Below, one piece after another: positions 1-11,350 of a DNA stretch of 64,000 bases. Both the position numbers and the translations under genes were made by a program. The DNA comes from Cylicocyclus nassatus (taxonomy: Eukaryota > Nematoda > Chromadorea > Rhabditida > Strongylidae), in NCBI GenBank assembly GCA_958299035.1, contig CATQJL010000112.1, positions 65,317,117 through 65,381,116 of the forward strand. Reading direction: 5' to 3'. How positions within the stretch are numbered: the stretch's first letter is position 1; every line of letters starts with the position of its first letter. The notes beneath the pieces are model-generated. The model was not told the DNA's origin, made no database searches, and worked only from the letters and a program-made list of their open reading frames with translations.

Positions 1-827
1 GCAATGTCCAATGATTCATGGCACATGATTTTGCTAGATAAGTTTTTTCCTAACTACATGTGCTGCACATGCCATATAATCAACAAGGTTTTGTAGAGTT
101 TTTGACGCAGTGAGTGATTCGAATGTTTGTTGAAGAATGTGAATTGAACCAAATTGAGCTAAGATCAACATTAGTTAAAAAAGCCGAAGAAATTTGCTGA
201 AGAATAGCTAATTTTTTTGCGACATCTCAGTTCTACAAAGCTTCACAAAACCTTGAGCGCTGATTTTGCTCCTATTCAACTGCTAATTTTCAAGTACTCA
301 GACAAATGCATCGGGAAGTTCGCGGGTGCTTGCTCGGCCACCAATCATCCATGCCGCGAGCTGCCCGATATAAACCGATATTGGACCCGGTAAGTGACCG
401 CGGCGCATCCTGTAAGCGCCCGATAGTTGACCCCATTAGCATGTGAGGCCTAGGAAGAGTGCAAATCTTTTGGATTGTCTTTCACGACAACGATTTGAGT
501 GCAAATTGAGCAACTAGTTAGCTCATCTGTCGACATCATCTAATGTCGTCGATAAGACTCATCCGACTGCTGAGGTTTGCTTCGTGAGCATATAAACTCA
601 GTCACACAATACAATCCGAGAAGCGATTACCAGGCCCATGAACACTTAGGGTACCCCCATCGCTGCGATTCTCCATAAAAATTTCACTTATAAGTGAAAT
701 TTTTATGGAGAATCATCGTCTAAAATTAATAGTGAATATGCCAGGAAGTGCATAGTGCCACTCCTTCCGCTTCGAAAAGAAAAGCGCCATCATTGACTAG
801 TTTGGTCTTAAAGCAGATGAACTGCTC
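1..827. other. no gene seen; contains a perfect palindrome
   Basis: AT-rich sequence without a convincing reading frame. The only structure noted is a perfect 48-base palindrome at 667-714 (GATTCTCCATAAAAATTTCA and onward, mirrored without a spacer). Confidence 0.5.
667..714. repeat. perfect 48-base palindrome
   Basis: The left 24 bases starting GATTCTCCATAAAA and ending TTTCACTTA are followed at once by their exact reverse complement, with no loop. It may be the collapsed remnant of a MITE or a cruciform-prone site. Confidence 0.9.
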
Positions 828-862
828 ACAAGGGAAGGATGGTTAGTCGACACGACCCTATA

Positions 863-2403
863 CAGTGCTGGACATCCACTCTAAAAAGTGCCATAACTCA
901 CTCTTTTGTCAATAAAATGTTCCAAAATTTGGTACAGCCGTGTGTTTACCAGCCTACTATCAGTCATCAAAATGGGTCTCGCTTTCGTTTGTTTATTCAA
1001 GAAAAAAGTGAAAATTTAAGAAAAAAGCAGGCTTGAAGGCTGGACAAAATTGTAGGTCCACCTGGAGCTTTTACTGATTAAAGCACTTTCTAGCCCCCAA
1101 ATTCTTTTAGGTAGGTACACATCTAAAAACGTTAACAGCTGCTTTAGTCAAGCTGTGTCATACCTCCAAAAAACTGATTATCTGCTTTTTTGCCTTGAAA
1201 ATGCTTTCACATATATTTCGCTCCACAAACCTGCGTTGAGTAAGAAATTCTGCAGTTTCTCAGCTGGATCGGAAGCGACGGGGATTTATCTACCTTCTAA
1301 ATGCTTTTTGGTGAGCATTGGGGAATAAATCCGACTTCTTGCTGCTAAAGCAAATCCGACATCGACTCAATCGGAAGAGTAAGCCTCAGTTTCTGCCCTG
1401 AAACCCTTTATGCATTGTCATTATAACCTCAAGATATTATAGAAGCATTCTTTACACAGCAATAAAACTGTTCGCCATACTCGCAAGTGTCCACAAAGCT
1501 GCCTTGCTTCTTTTTCGAAGCTTGAGTTGTGAGTGCAACGTAATGATGGTGTGACGCAGATCCAAAATAGCTTGCCAAGTGCTACCTCACTTGGATTTTT
1601 GACAGTAATTATTCATTAGATAGTGGATACAGTTGTAGTGTATGTTAGCACATGATTCTTCTGAAAATTTTGGTCGGAACCAGAAATAGCTTTGGTGTTT
1701 GTCGTAATCAATTTCTGCAGGGTGAATTCAGTAATTATACTCAAATGCTAGGATCTCTAGAAAGTTGCAACCATGTAATACGGACTCCCCTTCGTAGAAA
1801 CAATACCTTTACTTTACTTAATGCTTCTGAGAACACTGCAAAAGAAGTTTGAAGGCAGAAATTTGAGGTCAGGATTGCAGTATTGTCAATGTCGGATTTG
1901 TTTCAGCAGCAAAAAGTCGATTTTTTTACTTAATGCTCACGTTAAAAAGCATCCAGAAGGTATATAAAACCTCGTCCCTTCCGATCCAGCTGAGAAACTG
2001 CAGAATTTCTTACTCAACGCAGGTTTGTGGAGCGAAATATATGTGAAAGCATTTTCAAGGCAAAAAAGCAGATAAACAGTTCTTTTTGGAGGTATGACAC
2101 AGCTTGACTAAAGCAGCTGTTAACGTTTTTAGATTTGTACCTACCTAAAAAAAATTCGGGAGCTAAGAAATGCTTTAATCGGTAAAAACTCCAGGTGGAC
2201 TTTTAATTTTGTCCAACCTTCAAGCCTGCTTTTTTCAAAATTTTCAATTTTTTTTTTGAATAACCAAACAAAAACGAGACCCATTTTGATGACTGATAGT
2301 AGGCTGGTAATCACACGGCTGTACCAAATTTTGGAATATTCTATTGACAACAGAGTGAGTTATGGCACTTTTTAGAGTGGACCTATAATTTTGTCCAGCA
2401 CTG
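863..2403. mobile_element. Tc1/mariner-like hairpin element, TA target
   Basis: CAGTGCTGGACA at 863 and TGTCCAGCACTG ending at 2403 are flanked by TA on both sides. The arms are very long: GAGTAAGAAATTCTGCAG near 1239 recurs inverted near 2000, and TAGAGTGGACCTATAATT on the right corresponds to the left arm, which has a small deletion. No transposase frame was seen, so it is non-autonomous. Confidence 0.8.
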
Positions 2404-2632
2404 TAGGATAGTGCGTATATCATTTTGTAGAACATAAAACGCTTGATCTCAATCTGTCTTTCCTATCTGCGGATCAAAAACGAGAAGTCATGATCGTTTG
2501 AGCAAAAAATTGTATTTTTCCGAAGTAAAATGAATTGCTAAAATTTTTTAAAGCTCAAATAAGGGAGTGGAGGGTGGATATAATCTACCAGCAAGTATTT
2601 ACTGCATAAAGTGCTCTGATCATTTAATGAAG

Positions 2633-2964
2633 TGTTAGTTAATGCATATGCCAACACGAGGTTTTTTGGTGAAGCTTTATTAGTAGAGTGGCCTTACGTT
2701 TCGACACCAATCGTCGTCTTCAGAGGCCTAAAGTGGAGCGAGATTGATGACCACATGCCTTCAGCTCGTCTTTCCATTTTGGGAGCCTTTACTTGTAAAA
2801 TCATAGAGGGGATTAAATACTAGCCGGGGTCGACAAGGCGTTTGGTGCATCAATCTCGCTCCACTTTAGGCCTCTGAAGACGACGATTGGTGTCGAAACG
2901 TAAGGCCACTCTACTAATAAAGCTTCACCAAAAAACCTCGTGTTAGCATATGTATCAACTAACA
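2633..2964. mobile_element. 332-bp inverted-repeat element
   Basis: It starts TGTTAGTT and ends AACTAACA. The arms, about 130 bases each, include GAGTGGCCTTACGTTTCGAC and its complement. The loop is about 70 bases. It is inserted in the outer MITE (828-3175). Confidence 0.8.
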
Positions 2965-3175
2965 CTTCATCAAATCAATGCCGAGGTTCAAACAGAAGAG
3001 GACATATAATCTACTGCTCTGATTATTATTTTTTGCTCCTAAAAACGCTAACTCCTCATGCAGGAATGCTCCGCAGAGAAAAACGGGGAATTAAATTAGC
3101 GTTGCTCACCAAAATATTACACATCTTATCTCAAAAGGTTACTTCGACTAACCATACTTCTCTTGTGAAAAGCAG

Positions 3176-3739
3176 CTTGATATTGGAGTGTACTTCGGGA
3201 GACGGTTGAGTGGAGAATTCACTATTGGATTCGTACGTCCTTAGGCTGTTATTTATTCGAAGGAACCATGTTCATGACCAAACAATGTTGACAAGAGCTT
3301 CCACACTGCTAACTTCTCCACATGTTCCCAGTAACCATTCTTATCTTTTCGAAAGTGGGCTTTGGCTCTTAGAGTTTTTTGTCTCGATCGGTTCAAAAAC
3401 CTTGTACTTGATCTTCCTTGCTTGCAAGCCAGATCTCTTATCGCTGTCTTTTGTACAGACTCCTATCATTGTAGCCCTTTGTCTTTGTTTTTTCTTGCCC
3501 AAGGGGTCTTGAAGACTAGTCAGCTTAAGATTGAGGTTAAGCACACATTTGAAAGATATTGAAAACCAGATCCTCTCTCCTTTTTGACAGACAAACTAAA
3601 AGTTGGGAATTTGAACTTAGGGTACCGTAGGGTGTAGGGTAGGGAGTTTGAAATAACCACCTCGTCTAAATATTAGAAAAAGGAACCAATTTCGCGACGA
3701 ATTTTGGAAGTAACCTTTATTCGGGGGTGGGGGGGGGGC
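3176..3739. other. no gene seen
   Basis: Overlapping open frames of about 100 codons occur on both strands between 3210 and 3560, but without codon-like composition or recognisable motifs. A G-rich run occurs at about 3724-3739. Confidence 0.4.
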
Positions 3740-4695
3740 AGATGTCGTAGGCTACTTTTCATTATTGATGAATATATTTATTGATTTCCATCGATTTATG
3801 CAAAGTTGAGCTCAAAGGAATGATTATCATCATCGTGTTAAGTGAGCATGATGATTCAACTACGATATTATTTTTTGGAGTTACCGATTACCATTATGAT
3901 TTCACCAATACCTTGCAAAACTTGAGCTGCGGAGCTGGCAGTGGGCAGGGTTTAACACGTTGACGACAGTGCCGCGCAATGGTGCGCGGCAGGCAGTCTG
4001 CCCCTGTGGACGACGCCGCGGGCGGCCTTTATTTCAATACTATCTGTCCAATCTTCTAAGTTTTTGTTTATATAATCAACATAGGCTCAGATGTATTTCT
4101 GTATTTCATGTATTAGTCCCGCCCCTTTTGGCGAACTCTGCCCACTCCTATGCCTTCCACACAAACCCTTCATCTTCATAAAAAGCATGGATGAGGCCGT
4201 AGATGAACGCAAAGACTCAAGCAACTTCTGGCCAGGCCCCGCCCATCGTCAGGCAAGCTCCGCCCATAGAACCTTGGTGGTGACCGCGAAATGACTGTGC
4301 GAAGTCATGAGAAAATTCGTATTTGAAATTGTTCGACATGTGCCGGACCTCGGCTACAAATGATCTCATTTTTAAGTGGATGTGGCACTAAATATTTAAA
4401 TTAAAAACTAATAATGTATTTGTAATCCCCATGCTCACTTACCCCCCTGGCCAACTCCCAGCCCCGTAGCTCAAATTTTGCAAAAAATCGATAAAATCGA
4501 TATCGATCGATGACGAAAAGTAGCCTATGACGCCCGCCGGAGCCCGTAGTGTATGTGTGCCAAGTTTGGTCCGGATCGGTTCAGAAATGGAATTTTCTAT
4601 TCGTAACATACGTACAGACAGACAGACAGACAGACAGACATACATACAGACAGACAGACATACATACAAACAGACATTCAGCTTTATATATAAGA
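3740..4695 (-). mobile_element. degenerate non-autonomous Helitron
   Basis: The 5' terminus on the minus strand is TCTTATATATAAAGCTGAATG at 4695, followed by a (GTCT)n tract, then the family signature CCGATCCGGACCAAACTTGG and GATCGATATCGATTTTATCG. The left part (3740-3950) resembles the same repeat units in opposite orientation. The CTAG end is not clear, so the left limit is approximate. A TTAACACGTTGACGAC motif at 3952 suggests another insertion inside. Confidence 0.6.
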
Positions 4696-5057
4696 TAGTT
4701 TAGGTCTTCATGGTTAGCAGATGTTGCATAAAGCTGCTCTTGCAATTCTTCGATTTTCCTACCTCACAATACAGAGAAACTATGAGAGCGATCGCAATTT
4801 TAAGGGTCCTTTCATCTAATAACGCTAGCACTATGCTGCCTCTTTTTCTGAATCCAGCACATGGCCTCACCTATTCAATGATTCAACATTCAGACGCCGA
4901 AAGATATTCAAGTTAATCACTTGCCACCATTCAAAATAAATTATTTATTCTCACATATTGAATTCAAAAATCGAAAGCACAGTGTACAGCCCTTTCCACT
5001 AAAAACTTATGCATACATTGTAAGGAAGTAAGGTAACGACAAAACGAAGACGCACTA

Positions 5058-5516
5058 ACAGGAAAAGAAGGTTAGTCGAAGAGGCCTTTTGTTATGAGAT
5101 GGATACCTTGAAGGGTGTGAAATGCTGATTTCAAATTTACCTTCTTTGTCTGCGGATTTCTGAGTGAGGACTTACGAAGGTTATTATGAGCAAAAATTTG
5201 CATGTGCAGTTAGAATACAATCAGTCATAACATTTTTCTTATGGCTCAAATGAATTTCTGTTTACTTATTGCGATAGGTATTCTTGATTCAAACATATCC
5301 AGTGACTCTGCCACTTTGGAAACTAAGAAAAGTCAACGTATTAATTTCACACTGATCATGCACTGAATTTTTTGCCTATAAAAAAATTCACAACTTCTTG
5401 CTCAGAATCCCGCTGACATAATTAAAGTAGATTTGGAATTAGCATTTCATACTCTCAAAGTCAGTATACATCTTATACAGAAAGGGAACTTCGATTAACC
5501 TTCCTTCCTTTGTAAG
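5058..5516. mobile_element. MITE of the GTCGAAG..CTTCGA group
   Basis: The left end AAGGTTAGTCGAAGAGGCC (about 5068) pairs with the right end CTTCGATTAACCTTCCTTCC (about 5489-5508). Internal TTTGTCTGCGGATTTC and the complement of AAATCCGCAGACAAAG-like sequence fit the same family as 63606-64000. Confidence 0.6.
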
Positions 5517-5641
5517 GCAGTGTGCTGCCCGGCTAATGCCGTGTCAGAACTCAAGTACGCGTGCCTCGACTCATCGATCGGCGTTCAGGCGCAGTCCAGC
5601 GCGGCTCTGGAATAGCGCTGGTGCAAGAACCTATGGACGCA

Positions 5642-5910
5642 TCCCCGCGATAGATGAGGCGTGTCGTCTGCAAAGTCCGTAGACATGCGTATTTCGTATG
5701 GTATTAGCCATGGCGTGTCATGTGTATACATGCCACGTCTAAATACTTGTTAAATCTTCATCATATAACATTAGTTTTCGTACTTTCGAAGTGTCAAAAC
5801 TGCCACGCGCATACGTTGACAACGTTGGCAAAGCCACGCCGGCTAGCACCGTACAAAACACGCACATCTACGGACTTTGCAGACAACACGCCCCATCTAT
5901 CGCGGGGAGA
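5642..5910. repeat. inverted repeat with 45-base arms
   Basis: CCCCGCGATAGATGAGGCGT, followed by GTCTGCAAAGTCCGTAGA, at 5642-5688 is mirrored at 5862-5908 (TCTACGGACTTTGCAGAC, then ATCTATCGCGGGG). The spacer is about 170 bases. Confidence 0.8.
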
Positions 5911-6182
5911 CGACGATAGAATTAGTTTTGCCGTAACAGGTCAAAAAAAGCATGAGCATAACAATAGCTGAGATCAAGGCCTCAAAAATAAATCCATATA
6001 AGCACAACCGCGATAACGATAGGAACAAGTTCGAGGACCATGATATTTGACAAGGCACAGATTTAGAACACAAATAGAAAACTCTAGTTTCAACAAAACA
6101 GACTTTTCCACTAGGTACGAGTCAGAAGCACTTTAATCCACAATGATGTGTAGGAAATTGCTGTGATACCTAATGAGATTTT

Positions 6183-9100
6183 TTACTCAAGATTAAAATG
6201 AACCCTGAAGTTATGAGTAAAAAAATCTACATCAGCTAATGCAGCTGAGTGTATTGTTATTTTACTACGATTTTGCATATATCGAACAATGCATGCTTCG
6301 CCATCACGTTCAAGCAGACTACGAACCTAAAGAAAAATTTTAGGTGTTTTAACCGTTAATTTTAATTCAACTGGCTTGGCGGCGGCTGGAAGGCGGGGCT
6401 TTGTGACCCAATTGAAGCCGCTCGCGCCCTCGCGCCCTCGCGAGACGCCCAGTCTGCGTCTCTTTCGCGCGCATGCTCTTTGATCACTATCACTGGCCTT
6501 AATTAAATCACGAAGCTCCGCCTTCCAGCCGCCAAGTCAGTTGAATCAAAGAATAGCTGATTTTAGTTCTGAGGTGATTACCGATGTAAGCACACTCGAA
6601 AGGAGATTTATGCAAATATTTCCAGACCATTCGCCTCGTTTGCAAAGTTCATCCGTGTGCACAAAACCAACCTAAACGCATTTTTTAGCATGGGCTAATA
6701 GAGGGAGGGGGGAGGTTCAATTCTCCTTACTTTCTTGACGAAACCATCGTCATCACGATATCCTACAATAATGTCTCGAATACCAAGTAGAAACGATTGC
6801 AGCCACCATTTTAGACTTTTCTGTTTCCAGAAGAAACCCTCAAGAGCATGTCGCTGAGTTTTTAACTCTACCATATCGCCTTCTGAAAACAAATATCAAT
6901 AAACTCTTCCTTCCCTAACGCTAAACTAAATAAATCACCTGCATTAATTGCGTCCACTTCACCACTGTAAACTAATTTTAAAGGTTTGCCAGTCGTGGCT
7001 GCCAAAGTAGAACGAACAACTACTGCAAATTCTTCACGGCAGGTGACGATATCATCTGTCCTTGGCTGATCCTATAAGGTAATCTGATGATTCACAAAAA
7101 CGCGATTTATAGGAACGCTTTCTTGATATGTGAAAACTCAAATTTTAGCACCTAGGGCCATAAAATGTGAAACTCAATGAGGTAGTCAAATGTAGACCAT
7201 TAGTAACGCGGCAGCTCATATGTCTCATACGTGGTCGAAAAAACGCAAATCTGAACTCTCGCCCAGTACCGTACCTTTCTATGAGCGGGCCGATCAATGT
7301 CTGGGGTATACGGTCTGAGCGTAATGAATTTTTTTTGACACGAATGGAGTTATATAAGCTGCTTGAGAGATCTTCAGGTAAAGCTACCAAATCGTACCAG
7401 TGATGTACCAGTGAGGGGGGGGGGGGGTGAACGACGGAATAATTTCAGAAGGGGACTGGGTTAGCCAAATCTTAAAAATTATTACGAGTTAAAGTTGATT
7501 GTCGCTTTTTGAAATTTTTTAGGCCTATCCCCAAAATGTTAACAGGAGCGTACACAAGGCCAATTTCAGTTTTTTGGATAATTAGAAAATTGTTGTTTAT
7601 TACCCACAGAAAAAAGCTATGACAGAACTTCGTAACTCATGTAGTTCACTTCCAAAAATTTCGCAACCAATTCTCAAGGGCAAGGGGGGGGGGGGTCTCG
7701 TACTATCAACACAAAAAGTCCACTATAGATTTGCGAAACTCCTCGTAAATGGTATACATATAGACTGCTGCTTATAAAATCTATTCAAGTTCAACTAAAA
7801 ACCAACTTATGTTAGTTGAAGTAAGTTTCTTTAGTGTAAAACAAAACAAAAATCAAATTTTTCTTCACCTCCCAAAAAGAAACATGTTACTAGATCCGTG
7901 AGCTTGACCCATTGACACGATATGGACCACCGGTGGCCCACGCACTTTTCCCGCCAGGAGCGATGTGGATACCGGTGGCCCACACCACCCCTTGATCATA
8001 TCATTTCCATGTTCGGGTCTAGTATTTTTTCCCAGTTCAGTATTTTTTCTAATTTTTTGCACTCTTGGGACCTGTAGACTTCGTGGTCCAATAAGATGAT
8101 AGTTGTTTACGAAACAACTTTACATTTCGTAAATAATCACAAAACTTTCCCATGCCGAAGTTGTGCAAAATCGCGTCATTCCACAGCGCAGTCAAACAAA
8201 GTTAGGTGTCGTCATGAACTCACATCTTTCTCAGTCACAGTCATATACTGTTCGAATTTGAAACCCCAGTATGTCATCATCTTCTCCCGCTGTGACATGG
8301 ATTGCTTCCTACACAAAGTTAGCATCAAAATGTAAATTTTGTAATAAAGTACATATTTACCTTATCCTGGTCTCTTCTGTTTCTCTTTCACACAGAAAAA
8401 TTACACCACCAATGCGAGCAGCAACGAACTCCCAAGAATCTTTAGGGCAGAACGGTGTAGCGGCTATCCGCGTCAATAGTCCTCTCCAACAAACGAAATC
8501 AGCTTCATGGAGCACCTAAAGCTTGAAAATTTTCGCAAAAATTCAGTAAATTATTACTTATATACCTTTTTCAAGGGACCACCACGAGGTGCTTGAGAAA
8601 CAACCCATTCCAACAAAATGTCAAGCCTTTCGTCCCCCTCCTGCAAGCAGCGCGGAATTTTTGCACATTTTTCGAACCAAAGGTATTACTTTTTCTTCAA
8701 ATGTATCAAATCCCTGATTCAAATCGAGTCTCACTCTTCCGCCGTCAGCCAATGCAGCTTCGTACAAATATTTTGCGTCTTCTCTGCCTGGCACCAATTG
8801 TCGATCGCGTGTCACCTGGCAATTGTGAAAAAATTGTAGTTTAATAATATCAAGTTGATGCATAATCCTAGCACCAAAATTTTCGGAATTCTGCTACATT
8901 CCCAGCTTCAGCGTAATCTTTTGATTTAATTCATGATAGAAAGAGAAAATCTTGCACTTTCAGCACATGCTTAAATTGAAAATCCTTGAGGGCCCATGGC
9001 AAGGATATAAGCAGATTAAGATAGATATCCAAAAAGTGATTTTTTAAGTTTTAGTTGGTAAAAGACTACTGAAAATTAAATTCGTTTCTGATCTCGGTTT

Positions 9101-9484
9101 TATAACCTATTCTTTTTGACTGAGAGGACTTGGTAGTGACTGGACGTCTTTAGAAATAGTTATGCTTTTCGATTTTTTAGAATCAAGTTATTGATTTTGT
9201 TTCATTATGATTTTTTTTAAGAGTGCTATAAAAACTTTTGATATACATAACAAGGAACAAATTCAGTAATTTCTTTGAGCACTTTGTTAATGATTTTTTT
9301 TCTATTTTTTGGTGCAAGAACTGTGCATCAACCTAATAGTTTCACCCGAGAGAAATTTTAGAACTTTACTGCTTACAGTATACTCGCCGAGCCTTTGCGG
9401 TTGGCCAAATCGTGGAAATGGCAGATCATTTGCTTTCGTTTCAACAGAGATTGTCAGCACACTTTGATCCATGTCAGATGACAT
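6183..9484 (-). CDS. DXO/RAI1-family decapping nuclease (DOM-3-like), 9 exons
   Basis: Exons on the minus strand: 9484-9377, 8815-8690, 8640-8566, 8515-8361, 8308-8224, 7071-6939, 6882-6731, 6671-6582, 6326-6183. All junctions are GT-AG and all phases agree, giving 355 residues; mammalian DXO has just under 400. DXO/RAI1 enzymes remove incomplete or non-canonical 5' caps (pyrophosphohydrolase, deNADding and 5'-3' exonuclease activities) in mRNA quality control. Family landmarks appear in order: FPRFGQPQRLGEY near residue 25, VCWRGLLT, GFKFEQYM, YSGEVD, MVELKT and KWWLQSFLLG. These supply the catalytic Glu (FEQ), the Glu and Asp of GEVD, Glu and Lys of ELK, and the Gln of WWLQSF, so the active site looks complete. 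The start codon follows a TTTTTATAG acceptor-like site directly, which would fit trans-splicing (inference). An ATTAAA signal lies about 50 bases past the stop. Nematodes have several family members, so the orthologue is not assigned. Confidence 0.93.
6366..6546. repeat. MITE in the last DXO intron
   Basis: Inverted arms of about 35 bases (6366-6401 and 6511-6546) share TTCAACTGGCTTGGCGG and its complement around a GC-rich centre containing a repeated CGCGCCCTCG. It lies wholly inside intron 8 of the DXO gene (6581-6327), so it is transcribed with the gene. Confidence 0.8.
7072..8223 (-). other. long DXO intron 5 with G-tracts
   Basis: This 1.15-kb intron separates the FEQYM exon from the GEVD exon. 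It holds two pure G runs on the plus strand, at about 7416-7427 and 7685-7695, and a short duplicated GGTGGCCCAC segment at 7931-7985. No coding exon or inverted repeat is evident in it. Confidence 0.6.
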
Positions 9485-9540
9485 CTATAAAAATGGTAAA
9501 GCCTCCATATCAACCAACCTTAACACCTCGGGCAATCCCC

Positions 9541-9950
9541 CGGAACTTCCGCAGGACTTTGTTTACCATTACAAAAGTGAGAATCTTGGGAATGGAGCTT
9601 CCGCACGAATTTTCACGGCAGACTGGATGAAAGCAGGAACTTCTGTAGGGCTTTATACAAAGCGCTGCGGAACTTCCGAAAAATGTCAGCGGTTCCGCAG
9701 CATTTTGACATGCCAGTACTTCCTCAGCGTTTTGAAGTGTTGTCTAATATGATGTTGCCTCGCCAACAACTAGAGTACATTATCGAACATGTCATCCTTA
9801 GTGCAGAAGATAGTGAGTCTCGCAGTCAATAGAGTAAGCTCCAAATCTCGCACAGGTGTTCTCACATTTGCTGTTGTGATTCGCATTCTTCGGAACTTCA
9901 GCGCTTACGGAACCTCCGCAGGTGACCCAGCGGAACTTCCCCAAACGTTT
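9541..9950. promoter_or_regulatory. cluster of GGAACTTCCG motifs upstream of DXO
   Basis: Eight near-copies of the partly palindromic CGGAACTTCCG occur within about 400 bases, near 9541, 9596, 9637, 9667, 9691, 9889, 9908 and 9932. They begin about 60 bases upstream of the DXO start codon. The complement contains CGGAAGT, which resembles the ETS-family core. A regulatory role is inference; the cluster could equally be decayed repeat DNA. Confidence 0.4.
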
Positions 9951-10702
9951 GCGGGATTTCCGGTCAGTACTTTGAGACGGTGCATGTGGAAGAGGACAAT
10001 GTAGTGAATTTCATATTTTACGTCGTGACCCAACGACATGAGCACTAGCAAGGTCGTCAGATTCTTTTCAATTCATCTTTCTCAAGAGTGCTCAAGTTCG
10101 GCAACATTATATTGCAATTTAGTAATATAGATATTTATCGCACTGTGACCAATAAAAGCAGTCCTGTTAGGCGTGAACAGCGGAAGTCCAGGTTTGGCGG
10201 AAAAGTTAAACTGTACCCACATAAACATCGGATTGTTTCTTACCCAAAAATAAAAACTAGTAAATTGCAAACGAACTCATTACATAATCTGGAAGTGCCC
10301 TCAGTCAGCTCTCATTTTAAAAGGCTGATACATATTTTTTTCTATTTCTGCAGAAGAACTAAAAATAACAATATATCACTGTTTCCACTAATTTGAAATA
10401 CAATCCTTGGCGCCTTTAAATACCAAATGAACTCCTGCCTTGCCTCAGAGTCTGATTTATGAGCTTTCCATAGCTTCTTAAAACCTCAGTCATCTATGTT
10501 TAATCTTTTGGTTCAAAGAATGGGTTTTTTAGGGTATTTTGGCAGAATGTGCATAATTCAAAAGTTCCGGCTGAATCAAAACTTCACGAACATGTACCCA
10601 TCAGGGGACGCACATTTCCAAATTGTCGAACTCTTGATGTCAATTGAATAACAGTTTTTTCAAAGGCTCAAGCACACGCAGCATCTCACATTCTCAAAAA
10701 TA
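9951..10702. other. no gene seen
   Basis: AT-rich spacer upstream of DXO. A plus-strand frame of 102 codons (10088-10396) has no recognisable domain. Confidence 0.4.
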
Positions 10703-11350
10703 CAGGGTGTCCCAAAAGTATGTATTAACTGTTTGATCGTTAATAACTCTCTCCCCAGAAAGTCTTTTGCCTACGTTTAGGTACCATTTTGTAGAGCTGG
10801 CAACTTATTGTTAGATTACAGTGTGGAACGAGTCACCAGTCACTGTTTATTACTGTAGGATCATGGTGAAAAAATTTCAGCTTACAGCATCATAGTGGAT
10901 CAATCGTGTTTCGAAAAAAGTTTCCAAAAAATCTGAAAAGCGGTGCACAGGGTTTTCACGCGCGCTGATCTCATAACTCAACTTTTTAGAGTCTGCAAAG
11001 CTTTTTAAGTGGTATAATCATAATTTTAGGGAGCATTTTAGAAACAAGTATCGCCACGAAGCATTGCGGTAAAGTGAAACTTCATATTTGGTTTTATCGG
11101 CTCAATTAGCCTAGTATACAACTTTTCAGAATGTTTGGTTTGCTTTATGATGCGCAATAGGCCCTTAATGGCTTACAACCCTTCTTATTTCCACCGTAAT
11201 CCTACAGTAATGAAGAGCGATGGGTGATTCCCTCCATACTGTAAATCTAAGTTGAAGCCTCTACAAAATGATGCCCGGAGGTAGACTAAAGTTCCCTTGG
11301 AAAGAGATATTAACGATCAAACAGTGTATACATACTTTTGGGACACCCTG
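10703..11350. mobile_element. mariner-like MITE, copy 1
   Basis: CAGGGTGTCCCAAAAGTATG at 10703 and the inverted CATACTTTTGGGACACCCTG ending at 11350 are each flanked by TA. The termini plus GATCGTTAAT and a Tyr-poor, non-coding interior match the copy at 44056-44731. There is no transposase. Confidence 0.85.

Larger units (their letters stand above)
828..3175. mobile_element. ACAAGGGAA-type MITE carrying two nested insertions
   Basis: The left end at 828 reads CACAAGGGAAGGATGGTTAGTCGA. The right end at about 3140-3173 reads TTCGACTAACCATACTTCTCTTGTG, its inverted match. Between them sit a Tc1/mariner-like hairpin (863-2403) and a second inverted-repeat element (2633-2964). The remaining MITE sequence (ATAAAACGCTTGATCTC, CTATCTGCGG) matches other copies in the window, at 38508, 39414, 5058 and 63606. 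Confidence 0.75.
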
